The notes: generated by a model from the sequence alone, not told the origin. Numbered from the stretch's first letter, positions 37,676 to 46,413 are shown. The stretch is DNA of 64,000 nucleotides from Alcaligenes faecalis (GCF_005311025.1 NZ_CP031747.1:3881870-3945869), one strand, 5' to 3'. Translations and numbers: made by a program.

Positions 37676-39055
37676 ATGCAAAGGGAAAGCACCGTGGCCG
37701 AATCGGAACATACCGATACGGGTCACATCAAGAAAGTAATGATGGGTTCAGCGGCCGGTACGATCGTTGAATGGTTTGACTTTGCCTTGTTCGGCTATAT
37801 GGCCGTCTACATCGCACAAAACTTCTTCCCCTCGGAAGACAAGATGGCGGGCCTGCTGGCCACCTTTGCCGTATTTCTGGTGTCCTTTATTGTTCGCCCC
37901 CTGGGCGGCATCTACTTTGGCAGGCTGGGCGACCGCATTGGCCGCAAGAAGATTCTGGCCCTGACTGTCTTGCTGATGTCCGGGTCCACCGCCGCCATCG
38001 GTCTGATTCCAACCTATGAAAGCATTGGCATCTGGGCTCCGGTTCTGCTGATCATCATCCGCTGTATTCAGGGGCTGTCGGCCGGTGGCGAATATACGGG
38101 CGCCACCATCTACACCGTTGAACACAGCCCCATGAACAAACGCAACTCCTACGCCTGGGCCATGTCCGGTGCTACATACTTTGCGTTTGCACTGGCAGCC
38201 GGGATCAGCGCCGGTCTGGCCGCGATTGTCGGTACCGAGGCCATGGGCGATTGGGGCTGGCGCACCATCTTCCTGCTGGCCGTTCCCATGGGCATCGTGG
38301 CCTTCTTCATTCGGGATCATCTGGCCGAGTCGCCCGAGTTCCAGCAAATGCGTGCGGAGAAAAAAGGCCAGCTCAGCTACAGCGCGTCCCAGGTGTTCAA
38401 GGCAGAGGGTTCCAATATTGTGAAGCTGGGCGGCTTTATCGTGCTGTACGCCCTGTCCTTCTACATTTTCTCCACCTACATGAACACCTTCCTGCGCACG
38501 GTCATTGGCTTGTCCTCCGTCCAGTCCCTGACTGCGAACATGGTTGCCCTGCTGTTTGTCACCGCCCTGACCCCGCTTGCCGGTGTGATCTCGGACCGAG
38601 TGGGCCGCCGTCGCATGATGCAATTTGCCGCTGTCTGGCATGCGCTGTTCACCATTCCGGCCTATATGATCGTCAGCAAGGGAGCTTCGTTGGAGGCCGC
38701 CATTTTCGGCATGCTGATTATCGGTATTGGTCAGGTGGCAGCCAGCGTGGTGGCCGTCACCCTGCTCTCGGAGATGTTCCCGACCGACATGCGCTATACC
38801 GCTTCGAGCATGTGCTACAACATCACCTTCGCAATTTTTGGTGGCACCGCACCTTACCTGGCTATCTGGCTGACGGCGCAAACAGGCAGCTATCTGGCTC
38901 CCGCGTTTTACGTCACGGTGGTCGCGGTTCTGTGCTTTTTCTGGGTAACTGTGCTGATGCCCGAAACCGCCAACAAGCCTTTGCGCCGCTACCACACCGA
39001 ACCGGCTCATGATGCCAAACCGGCCGTCAGCATGGGCAAGGCAAGCGCCAGTTAA
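37676..39055 (+). CDS. MFS transporter, metabolite:H+ symporter (MHS) family
   Basis: 459 residues with about twelve transmembrane helices. The signature GTIVEWFDFALFGY is at about 28-41, the MFS loop motif GRLGDRIGRKK at 82-92, and its second-half equivalent ISDRVGRRRM later on. This group (KgtP, ProP, shikimate, citrate and aromatic acid carriers) imports organic acids or osmolytes with protons. It is divergent from a LysR gene and 740 bases from the end of the oxygenase operon, so it may supply its substrate; this is inference. Confidence 0.9.
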   Translation: MQRESTVAESEHTDTGHIKKVMMGSAAGTIVEWFDFALFGYMAVYIAQNFFPSEDKMAGLLATFAVFLVSFIVRPLGGIYFGRLGDRIGRKKILALTVLLMSGSTAAIGLIPTYESIGIWAPVLLIIIRCIQGLSAGGEYTGATIYTVEHSPMNKRNSYAWAMSGATYFAFALAAGISAGLAAIVGTEAMGDWGWRTIFLLAVPMGIVAFFIRDHLAESPEFQQMRAEKKGQLSYSASQVFKAEGSNIVKLGGFIVLYALSFYIFSTYMNTFLRTVIGLSSVQSLTANMVALLFVTALTPLAGVISDRVGRRRMMQFAAVWHALFTIPAYMIVSKGASLEAAIFGMLIIGIGQVAASVVAVTLLSEMFPTDMRYTASSMCYNITFAIFGGTAPYLAIWLTAQTGSYLAPAFYVTVVAVLCFFWVTVLMPETANKPLRRYHTEPAHDAKPAVSMGKASAS

Positions 39056-39087
39056 GCCTTCTTTATTCCCGCTGGTTTTCCGCAATC

Positions 39088-39117
39088 AACAGCCCTGTTT
39101 TACAGGGCTGTTTTTTT
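39088..39117 (+). terminator. Terminator after the MFS transporter
   Basis: Perfect 10-bp stem (39088-39097 with 39103-39112) followed by seven or more T in all. Confidence 0.93.
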
Positions 39118-39201
39118 ATGGAAAAAGAGCATTGATTTACATTAAAAGCAATTCACATAAAGCTGATTCTGCCCATACAGAAACAGTATTCCCATACCGG
39201 C

Positions 39202-39211
39202 TTCTATAGAA
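39202..39211. promoter_or_regulatory. TTCTATAGAA palindrome upstream of the small membrane protein
   Basis: A perfect 10-bp palindrome flanked by GGCT and AGCC arms, with CTTCTATAG repeated directly 15 bases on (39201-39209 and 39216-39224). It lies about 90 bases before the 39302 start. Could be a promoter or operator; no more can be said. Confidence 0.3.
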
Positions 39212-39301
39212 TAGCCTTCTATAGCCCGCGTCAAATATAGACTCACCTCCTGCCTTAAGCAGACTGAAGAATGCGCTTGCACTGCCCAAGGGATTTGCAC
39301 C

Positions 39302-39736
39302 ATGACCACCATCAGCCTTACCGACGTAACCGTAAGCAGCGACGCCGCCTCGCATGCCCAAGGGTGGCTGACGGTTCAATTCAGCAATGGCTACCGCATC
39401 CAGGCCTCCTGCCCCGAGAGTAATGACAACTGGGCTCAGGGAACCCGGCAGTTGTGCAAGCCAGGACATCACGACGGTCTGGCTCCCACGCAGGTGGACG
39501 AGCTGCTGATGCAAGCGGCTGACGATGGCAGCTATGTCGTCTTGCAGGCCACTTTACCCAAGACCTCCATTCCCATGACCTATGCCCGTCCCGCTGACGA
39601 GCACGTTTATATGGAGCTGTCCCATAAACAGCAAAGCGTTTTCAGCGCAGATTTTCTGGCCATTGCCGCGATTATTTTCGGGGCTTTGTATGGTTTGAAA
39701 TGGCTCTTTGAAAAGTACCTGCTGCCCAAACTATAA
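39302..39736 (+). CDS. Hypothetical membrane-anchored protein
   Basis: I do not recognise a family. The 144-residue protein has a soluble N-terminal part, likely beta-rich (ISLTDVTVSS, GWLTVQFSNGYRI), with two cysteines, and one C-terminal transmembrane segment at about 116-136 (FLAIAAIIFGALYGLKWLF) followed by a short positive tail, so it would be tail-anchored with the N-terminus in the cytoplasm. It has its own upstream region after the transporter's terminator. A - strand terminator for the amidase operon lies just beyond its stop. Confidence 0.75.
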   Translation: MTTISLTDVTVSSDAASHAQGWLTVQFSNGYRIQASCPESNDNWAQGTRQLCKPGHHDGLAPTQVDELLMQAADDGSYVVLQATLPKTSIPMTYARPADEHVYMELSHKQQSVFSADFLAIAAIIFGALYGLKWLFEKYLLPKL

Positions 39737-39746
39737 AAACGCGGCC

Positions 39747-39774
39747 CAAAAAAAACGTCCTGTAAAAACAGGAC
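39747..39774 (-). terminator. Terminator of the oxygenase-amidase operon
   Basis: Perfect 8-bp stem (39755-39762 with 39767-39774). Read on the - strand it is followed by eight T (39754 down to 39747). It lies 20 bases beyond the amidase stop. Confidence 0.88.
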
Positions 39775-39794
39775 GCTTAAAAGAAAAAAGAAAA

Positions 39795-41105
39795 CTACAC
39801 CGCAAGAACTGAGCTGCTGTTTAAAAAGCGCTGCTGCAACTGACGCGCCTGTAAAAGCAAAACATCATCCTGGTGCGGCTTTCCAATCAACTGCAAACCC
39901 ATAGGCAACTTCTGGAAATACCCCAAAGGCAGGGACACCACCGGCAAACCCAGCAACTGCCAGGCACGACTCATGAAAGGTGCCCCTGTTCCTTCGGTTT
40001 TATAAGGCGCAACACCGGCTGCCGCAGGTGCCAGAATGAAATCCGCCCCACTATCTGCAAACCACTGCAGCATTGCCTGTTTGAGCGTGTCCGCTCTTTG
40101 CAAGGCAGCGATGTACTCCTTGTAGGGAAAAGCCAGACCCGTGCTCATCAAGGACTGCATATGGGCGCTCAAGGTTTCATGCTGCTGTTGCTCGTACACC
40201 AGATTCCGGGCCACTTCATAAGCCATGATCTGAGCATGCAAGGCCGTCAATTCAACAACGGCGTCCTGCAAGGGAAAATCCACCAGCGTATGCCCCTGTT
40301 CCGACAAATCCTGCTGGCACGCCTGCAAGGTCTCCAGCATCTTGCCCTGAACGTCACCCAATGCCTGCCCGGAGAAAACACCGAACACACAAGCCGCCTG
40401 CGCTCCCGGCGAGCTCAGACTCAAGGGCTTGTGCAGCAGAATATTGCGCAGCAAGAGCGTGTCGAGCACGTCATTACTGAGTATGCCCAGGGAGTCCAGA
40501 GACTGAGCCAGCGGCTGAATATTGCGCAAGGAAAACTCGTTCTTGCTACCTACATAGCCAATGCAGCCACAGTAGGACGCTGGCCGTATGACCGATGCCG
40601 CCGTCTGGGTCCCGAAGGCGACTGGCACCATGAAATCAGCCACGGCGGCAGCAGAGCCGCTGGAGGAGCCGCCGGGGGTGCGTTCGGCATCATGCGGGTT
40701 ATTCGTCTTGCCAGCCTGAAAATAAGCGAACTCGGTCGTGACCGTCTTGCCCATCAAAATGCCGCCTGCCGCTTTCATCGCGGTAACGCAGGAGGCATCC
40801 ATATCCGGAATCCGATCCTGATGAATAGCCGAGCCCATTGTGGTGGGAATACCGGCCGTATCAATGACGTCCTTGACCGCAAAGGGCAGACCCATCAAGG
40901 GCGAGGCCTTGTAAAAATCACTGCGGCTTTCGTACTCGGCCAGATAGTCGTCCTGATCAATCAGATACTGCCAGGCACCAATCTTGTCATCGCGTATGGC
41001 AATGCGCTCATAAAAGGAGGCCACGATCTCCGGCAGACTGGCTTCGCCCGTATGCAGAGCATGCAGCAATTGATGCAAAGGCAGCTTAAACCACTGTCGT
41101 TTCAT
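39795..41105 (-). CDS. Amidase-signature family hydrolase
   Basis: 436 residues. The Ser-cisSer-Lys triad appears to be Lys78 (FAVKDVID), Ser147 (GGSSSGS) and Ser171 (GTQTAASVIRPAS). The nucleophile loop reads TAAS rather than the usual TGGS, a variation worth noting. Family members hydrolyse amides, including aryl and carbamoyl amides; as last gene of the oxygenase operon it probably acts on an amide pathway intermediate. ATG 41105 has AAGGAG seven bases upstream and overlaps the preceding gene by 20 bases. Confidence 0.88.
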   Translation of the reverse strand: MKRQWFKLPLHQLLHALHTGEASLPEIVASFYERIAIRDDKIGAWQYLIDQDDYLAEYESRSDFYKASPLMGLPFAVKDVIDTAGIPTTMGSAIHQDRIPDMDASCVTAMKAAGGILMGKTVTTEFAYFQAGKTNNPHDAERTPGGSSSGSAAAVADFMVPVAFGTQTAASVIRPASYCGCIGYVGSKNEFSLRNIQPLAQSLDSLGILSNDVLDTLLLRNILLHKPLSLSSPGAQAACVFGVFSGQALGDVQGKMLETLQACQQDLSEQGHTLVDFPLQDAVVELTALHAQIMAYEVARNLVYEQQQHETLSAHMQSLMSTGLAFPYKEYIAALQRADTLKQAMLQWFADSGADFILAPAAAGVAPYKTEGTGAPFMSRAWQLLGLPVVSLPLGYFQKLPMGLQLIGKPHQDDVLLLQARQLQQRFLNSSSVLAV

Positions 41106-42252
41106 GCTGCCACTCCTTGAGAGCTTGCAATAAAGAGGCATCCACCGTCGCCACCCCACCACCAACACGGCCACGTTCTCCGGCACCGTCAATCATGCCC
41201 AGCAGCACCAACGGCCCGGTATTGTTGGCAATCACTTGCCCAAAATCGCTAATACCATTGCGCCCAGCCAGAAAGGGCAAGCGGGTTTTCAGGAACTTGT
41301 TTTGACGCGTCAGGTAGTCCGAGGGTAGAAAGGCGTGCAGGTTCCTGGCACTCATTCCCGCCAGATCCAGACACTGGCCACCCAGCCCTACAAAATCCAC
41401 GACAGCACTATCGCCCAGGGCACCCAGTGCTTTTGCCTGCTCATTACCGGGCTCTTTATTGCCAGCAATAACAGGAGCGTCCGTAACCAGCCAAGTTGTG
41501 GAGCTGGCCAATTGCAAACCAAAGCGCAAGCCATTACCGCCAACTTTAACGATGGCATCCGCGCCATCAGCAGGAGCCTGATTTGCCAGAATCAAGGCGC
41601 TGGCGGCCATCCAGTAATTCAAGGCCCAAGCCATCGCACCATATAGAAAGCTTTGGCTGGCGTCGTCATTAATGCCCCAGGAGACAATAATGTCGGCCAA
41701 CTGCCGGGAGCCATGCATGGTACGAGCATGACCGTCATCACTATTCAACAAGGAGGCCTGAACGATGGGAGCCAGATCTACCGGTCCCTGAAACTGTGCA
41801 GCCAGCCGCGCACCCAAATCCTGATGCAGCCAACGCAGATGCGGCACCATTTCATCGGCAAAAATACCCAGGCGGGTACACCATTGCATGCCTTCATTCA
41901 GCACCGAGTACTTCTTGTTTTCGGGCTGATTACTGTCGCTGACCTCAATCAAATACATGGACGGCGTGACCACTCCGGCCAATGGCACCACCACGCCGTA
42001 ATCCTGCGCGGGCGCCAGTTGCACGCCCCCTGCGTCCAGCAAGGCTTGCGCCTCTTGTTTGCTAGCTGCCCAGCCCTCATACAAAATGCCGATCAAAACC
42101 GAATTTCGGATTGCGGCAGGCAGCTCCTGTGCATCCCGAAACGGTGGCCCGGCATGCAGGACCAGACGGCCTTGCGAGGGCAAAATGGATTGCAGAGGCC
42201 GGACCCCTGTCCAGGCTGGCATCACGGCCTGCGTCTCTACATGCTGAGCCAT
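41086..42252 (-). CDS. DUF1116 / YlbE (AllG)-like protein
   Basis: 388 residues. The N-terminal half (VLHAGPPF near residues 31-38, GILYEGWAASKQEAQALLDAG, the VTPSMYLIEV stretch, NEGMQW) matches what I remember of the DUF1116 family, which includes E. coli YlbE/AllG, a subunit of oxamate carbamoyltransferase. The usual partners (FdrA/AllF and the DUF2877 protein AllH) are absent here. A carbamoyl or amide chemistry role fits the amidase next door, with which it overlaps by 20 bases. AAGGAG precedes the ATG. Confidence 0.68.
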   Translation of the reverse strand: MAQHVETQAVMPAWTGVRPLQSILPSQGRLVLHAGPPFRDAQELPAAIRNSVLIGILYEGWAASKQEAQALLDAGGVQLAPAQDYGVVVPLAGVVTPSMYLIEVSDSNQPENKKYSVLNEGMQWCTRLGIFADEMVPHLRWLHQDLGARLAAQFQGPVDLAPIVQASLLNSDDGHARTMHGSRQLADIIVSWGINDDASQSFLYGAMAWALNYWMAASALILANQAPADGADAIVKVGGNGLRFGLQLASSTTWLVTDAPVIAGNKEPGNEQAKALGALGDSAVVDFVGLGGQCLDLAGMSARNLHAFLPSDYLTRQNKFLKTRLPFLAGRNGISDFGQVIANNTGPLVLLGMIDGAGERGRVGGGVATVDASLLQALKEWQHETTVV

Positions 42253-42261
42253 ATCGTCTCC

Positions 42262-42876
42262 TTACGCCACGCGCACCCAGGTTTCGCTGTTCGCCAGGCT
42301 GGCGGACTGCGCACGCGAGCCGTTAAAGTCCCGCTCTATGGTGTTGCCCGGCAAGGCCGTGCCATTGATCAGCACCCTGGCTTGCTGCGCCGGATGGAAC
42401 ACGCACATCATTTCGTGCTTCTGGGTTTGGGTCTGGCTTTGCGGCAGGTCCACACAAATCGCTGGCTGCGTCATGTGATGCCATTGCAATTCCACCGTCA
42501 GACCTGCACTGGCGGAGGTGACAGATTCGCTGACCAGATCAGGGAAACGGTTCACTGTCTGGAAAACGCCGTCACTCAAGACCTGCAACTTGTCCAGCGC
42601 CACCGCCTTGCGAAACAGGCCAAAATGGCGCACGAAGTCCCGTACCAGATACTCGGCCAAGGGCTTGTTATCCGTGATCAGCAAACGCGCGTCGCTGTCC
42701 TGCCCGTCTTCGTAAGGCTTGTCCAACACCAGGATGGCCTGGCCGCTGCCATACGCCGAGCTGGCGATGCGAAAGTACAGGGACAAGGACGACCAGTCCT
42801 GTTCAGGGTCGGTCTTCAAGTAAATAAAAGGGTTGTCACCCGTCCAATCCAAGGTGCCGGTTTTAATTCCCGTCAT
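42262..42876 (-). CDS. Hypothetical protein of the oxygenase operon
   Basis: I do not recognise a family. 204 residues, soluble, no signal peptide, no cysteine cluster. It has Trp- and aromatic-rich strands (LDWTGDNPFIYLKT, SLYFRIASSAYG, VELQWHHMTQP) and a C-terminal NSETWVRV, suggesting a beta-rich fold. GGAG lies upstream of the ATG at 42876. It lies 47 bases after the epimerase and 9 before the DUF1116 gene, so it is co-transcribed with the pathway. Confidence 0.72.
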   Translation of the reverse strand: MTGIKTGTLDWTGDNPFIYLKTDPEQDWSSLSLYFRIASSAYGSGQAILVLDKPYEDGQDSDARLLITDNKPLAEYLVRDFVRHFGLFRKAVALDKLQVLSDGVFQTVNRFPDLVSESVTSASAGLTVELQWHHMTQPAICVDLPQSQTQTQKHEMMCVFHPAQQARVLINGTALPGNTIERDFNGSRAQSASLANSETWVRVA

Positions 42877-42923
42877 GCTCAAGTCTCCGTGTTCAATGTA
42901 GTCGTCATGGGAGCCTGGACGTT

Positions 42924-43796
42924 TCACGCCAGGTCTTTTTCCACCGCGTATTCCTGACGCAGTTGCTGGAAGTCCGTGCTTGGTTGCCAGCCCAGAATTT
43001 CCTTGGCCGCATGGCTGCTGAAAATGGAGGCACGAGGATTGTTCTGATACCAGCGTGGGTTCTTGATTTCAGGCACAGGGCCAATAATCTGCTGATACCA
43101 GTCTGTGGTTGCCAAGGGGTGGGAGCTATCGTCTGCGCTAATGAAAAACACGCCGTAGCGCAAACCTTGCAGATTCACGGCGGCCTCAAAAGCACGCGCC
43201 AGATCTGCAGCCCAGATGTAATAGAACAGCCAGTTACGCTGCGGGCTATCGACAAACTGGATGTACTCGGCAATGGTTTCCGGCAGCACCACGGCCAGCG
43301 GACGCAGGCAGATCACCTCCATATCGCTGGCATCGCTAAAGCTTTTTGCCATTTGCTCCATGACGATCTTGCTGACACTGTAGGCCTGATAAGGCTTGTT
43401 TTCATGGGCCTCGTCCACAGGCAGATACTGGGGTTTCCAATCGGCTCGCATCTCCGACAGACCGCAGGCTGAAATACTGGAACACAGCACCACTTTCTTG
43501 ACGCCGTTTTCGCGACAGGCTTGCAGCACATGCCAGGTGCCACGCACATTAACGTTGATGTACTGCTCTTCAGCGGCCTTCCAGTCAAAATCAATTGCCG
43601 CCAGGTGAATCACGGCATCGGCATCTTTGGTGGCCGCACGCACGGCCTCCAGATCCATCACATCCGTTTGAATAAAAGAAACCTGATGCTGGCTGGGTTT
43701 CAGATCCGCCACGACCACATCCATGGTCTGCATCAATTGCTGTACAACGTACGAGCCCACACGGCCCGAGCCGCCTGTAACCACCACTTTTTTCAT
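42924..43796 (-). CDS. NAD-dependent epimerase/dehydratase family protein
   Basis: 290 residues of extended SDR type. VVVTGGSGRVGSYV is at 4-17, SSISACGLSE supplies the Ser, and YSVSK the Tyr and Lys (near residue 144). An acidic VVVADLK after beta2 favours NAD. It probably oxidises or reduces a pathway intermediate such as a diol made by the oxygenase; the substrate is inferred from the operon. AGGAG precedes the ATG; 20 bases separate it from the reductase gene. Confidence 0.83.
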   Translation of the reverse strand: MKKVVVTGGSGRVGSYVVQQLMQTMDVVVADLKPSQHQVSFIQTDVMDLEAVRAATKDADAVIHLAAIDFDWKAAEEQYINVNVRGTWHVLQACRENGVKKVVLCSSISACGLSEMRADWKPQYLPVDEAHENKPYQAYSVSKIVMEQMAKSFSDASDMEVICLRPLAVVLPETIAEYIQFVDSPQRNWLFYYIWAADLARAFEAAVNLQGLRYGVFFISADDSSHPLATTDWYQQIIGPVPEIKNPRWYQNNPRASIFSSHAAKEILGWQPSTDFQQLRQEYAVEKDLA

Positions 43797-43816
43797 GGTG
43801 TTTCTCCTGTTTATTG

Positions 43817-44782
43817 TTATAGATCCAAAACCAGTTCGGCCGACAAGGCGCGCGAAACGCAGATCATCATGGTTTCATTCAGCTGCCGTTCTTCTGGCGA
43901 CAGCACAAAATCTCGATGCTCCGGCAAGCCGGAAATGACCACGGTTTCGCAGGTGCCGCAGGTGCCGTTCTGGCATGAGCACTTGACCCGTATGCCCTCC
44001 CGTTTCAAGGCGGCCAGAATCGTTTCATCCCCCGCTACCGCGATGCTTTTGCCCGACTTCTGCAAGGTCACGGTAAAGCCCTTGCCTTGCAGCATGGCCG
44101 GGTCGGTCTCTACCGAGAAGCGTTCCAGCACCAGTTGCCAGCCAATATCGGCCTGTTCCTGTTGATAGTTTTCCAAGGCGGTCAGCAAAGGCTGCGGACC
44201 GCAGGAATAGACGACGGTCTGCGCATCCAGCGCTTGCAATGCACCTTGCAGATCAAACAGCCCGTCCTGATTGGAGGCATGCGTGGTGATACGCGCAGCA
44301 TCCACTTGTTGCAGCTCTTGCAGAAAAATAAAATCCGCTGCGTTTCTTGCCAGATACAGCAAGTGCCAGTCCAGGCCGGCTGCCGCAGCGGCCTGGACCA
44401 TGGGCACGATAGGCGTGATGCCTATGCCCCCGGCCACAAAAAAGCACTTCTTGTTTGCAGCAAAGGGAAAGTGATTTTTCGGCACGCTGACAGCCAGCGC
44501 ATCACCTTCCTGCAACACCTCATGGATATACGCAGAGCCGCCCCGCCCGGCTTCTTCTTTCAGAACGGCAATTTGCCATTCACGGGTATTGGCCTGCTGG
44601 CCACACAAGGAATATTGACGGTAAAGCGGCTCGGTCTTTGACACCGCCAGCTCCAGCTCAATATGCGCACCCGGCTCCCAGACAGGGAACGCGTCCCCGT
44701 TTTGCAAACCCAGGGTCAGGCCTACGACTCGCTCTGACAGCCTGGTTTTCTTCAACACGCGTGTTTGCAAAGTTTGCTGCAT
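43817..44782 (-). CDS. Oxygenase reductase, phthalate-dioxygenase-reductase/VanB type
   Basis: 321 residues: an FMN/FAD-binding barrel (RQYSLCG near 55-61), an NAD-binding domain (FVAGGIGITPIVPM near 115-128, VYSCGPQPLL near 191-200) and a C-terminal plant-type [2Fe-2S] ferredoxin domain with Cys270, Cys275, Cys278 and Cys308. It passes electrons from NADH to the terminal oxygenase encoded just upstream. The order FNR then ferredoxin is that of class IA oxygenase systems such as vanillate demethylase. Confidence 0.92.
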   Translation of the reverse strand: MQQTLQTRVLKKTRLSERVVGLTLGLQNGDAFPVWEPGAHIELELAVSKTEPLYRQYSLCGQQANTREWQIAVLKEEAGRGGSAYIHEVLQEGDALAVSVPKNHFPFAANKKCFFVAGGIGITPIVPMVQAAAAAGLDWHLLYLARNAADFIFLQELQQVDAARITTHASNQDGLFDLQGALQALDAQTVVYSCGPQPLLTALENYQQEQADIGWQLVLERFSVETDPAMLQGKGFTVTLQKSGKSIAVAGDETILAALKREGIRVKCSCQNGTCGTCETVVISGLPEHRDFVLSPEERQLNETMMICVSRALSAELVLDL

Positions 44783-44800
44783 GATGCTGCTCCTGCTCCC

Positions 44801-46024
44801 TTAGGCAATCGCTCGGATCGGCAATACCCGGCTTTGCTCGTCCACACGGCGCTCTTCGGCGCGGTACAGATCAATCAGCCAGTTTTGCAAACGCTTGATG
44901 ACCAGCTCTTCATTGGTCAGACGGCCACGGGAAGCAAAGTTGGATTGCATGCCCTGATGCGAACGACGCCAGGCAAACAGGTCCTCGATCATCACGGGGT
45001 ACAGATCATCGTGTTCCTGATCGAACTTCTCTTTGTGGTCCTCGCGCTCCAACGTTTCCTGCGGGTACATCCAGGACACGCCATAGGTGGACTGCTTGGC
45101 GCTTTTGGGCAGCCACATGAAGTACTTCACCTTGTCGGGCATGGCCACCAGCAAGAGGTTGGGCGCTACCGTCACGTAGGAAAGCTGAGTTCGCTCCTGG
45201 TCAGTCAAACCCTTCATGGGCGGCTGCAAGATGGAGCCGGTATGCGTGGGGGCTGCGTCTTTGTGGGTGGAGATCAGGTTGTAGGAAACAATGCCGTTGG
45301 CCACGTCATTGAAGACTGCGGTTTCGTCCACACGATCCGGATTGGTTTCATACATGCCGCCCCAGGAGGAGGCGTGCAAAAAGCTGCAGTGATAGCACTC
45401 GTCATTGAAGATCTTCCAGTTCCAGTCGAAACTTTCCATCTTCAACGGTTCCGAGGACTTCAGCTCGGACATGCGGTAGTTCGCCAACTGCTTGCCCAGA
45501 TTACCCAAGCGGGTGTGCAAGGCAGGAGCCATGGCGTCGTAGTTGATGAAGATAAAGCCTTCCCAAACCTCGGCGCGGATCTTGGGCAGACAAACACTCT
45601 TGGGGTCAAAGCTGGCACCGGTATCGGTCAGACCTGGGGCGGAAACCAGCTCGCCCTCCATGTTGTAGACCCAGGCGTGCAAGGGGCAGCTGATGCGGCG
45701 TACATTGCCTGCACCTTCCAGCAACAACATATTGCGGTGACGACAGACATTGGACAGTACATTGATGCCACCTTCACGAGTGCGGATGGCAAACAGCGCA
45801 TCATTGCCTACATCGAAGGTGAAGAAGTCACCGGCGTTGGGGATGTCAGTGGCGCGGCCCACACAGAACCACTGCTTTTTCCAGACGGCATTCAGCTCAA
45901 ACTGGAAAAACTCTTCCGAGGTAAAGCACTCGGGGGGCAAGGCGAAAACCTCGTCGGTTTCCTGCTGAAAGTAGCTGCGGTCAAATTCTTCAATCGCAAT
46001 GGGCGAGCGTAGAGCGGTATTCAT
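44801..46024 (-). CDS. Rieske non-heme iron oxygenase, alpha subunit
   Basis: 407 residues. The Rieske centre is C94-x-H96 with C113-x2-H116, and the mononuclear iron site is NDECYHCSFLH (His212, His217, Asp208/Glu209 for electron transfer). The catalytic domain follows. Such enzymes hydroxylate aromatics or demethylate/hydroxylate N-compounds; the motif context (choline/betaine-type and phthalate-type members share it) does not fix the substrate. No beta-subunit gene is present. AGGAGA lies before the ATG at 46024. First gene of a six-gene operon ending at 39795. Confidence 0.92.
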   Translation of the reverse strand: MNTALRSPIAIEEFDRSYFQQETDEVFALPPECFTSEEFFQFELNAVWKKQWFCVGRATDIPNAGDFFTFDVGNDALFAIRTREGGINVLSNVCRHRNMLLLEGAGNVRRISCPLHAWVYNMEGELVSAPGLTDTGASFDPKSVCLPKIRAEVWEGFIFINYDAMAPALHTRLGNLGKQLANYRMSELKSSEPLKMESFDWNWKIFNDECYHCSFLHASSWGGMYETNPDRVDETAVFNDVANGIVSYNLISTHKDAAPTHTGSILQPPMKGLTDQERTQLSYVTVAPNLLLVAMPDKVKYFMWLPKSAKQSTYGVSWMYPQETLEREDHKEKFDQEHDDLYPVMIEDLFAWRRSHQGMQSNFASRGRLTNEELVIKRLQNWLIDLYRAEERRVDEQSRVLPIRAIA

Positions 46025-46213
46025 CTCAGTATCTCCTCTGGTTTGCATAAGCACCATGAATGGCTTTTATTAGGTCAGGCCAATCATGCGACAGGGAGCG
46101 ACACTTGAAAATTGAGCAAATTTGACGGAACGATGAGTTTTTTTTGTTGCTGAATATGGATAACGAGAAAGCGGTAGGTCGCAAGCACTGCAAAGTGTGG
46201 AAATTCGCAGCGT

Positions 46214-46231
46214 CATGAAACCCGATTCATG
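46214..46231. promoter_or_regulatory. Candidate operator upstream of the oxygenase operon
   Basis: CATGAA-N6-TTCATG, a perfect 6-bp inverted repeat 190-207 bases ahead of the oxygenase start. It could bind the LysR regulator encoded upstream or another dimeric regulator; binding is inferred. Confidence 0.4.
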
Positions 46232-46350
46232 GCTGCGTGTCAGGTATTTGGCAAGCACGTATGAGCGGTGTGAAAACTATGCGGAGCTTGAGAAAGCCCC
46301 CAGTCACACGCGTCAGATCGGGGTTCCACACCCTGATCGCCGAGAAATGA

Positions 46351-46413
46351 GCGATGAGCGATGAGCGATGAGCGATGAGCGATGAGCGATGAGCGATGAG
46401 CGATGAGCGATGA
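46351..46413. repeat. Heptanucleotide microsatellite, nine copies
   Basis: Nine perfect GCGATGA units in tandem (63 bases), preceded by a partial ATGA. It lies outside genes, about 330 bases upstream of the oxygenase start and 150 bases beyond the LysR stop. Perfect copies suggest recent slippage and probable length variation between strains. Confidence 0.97.

Noticed and set aside
46351-46413. CRISPR or other structured array
   Set aside because: Units are only 7 bases with no spacers. The 78-base array at 57964 is also coding and without spacers, so neither is a CRISPR.
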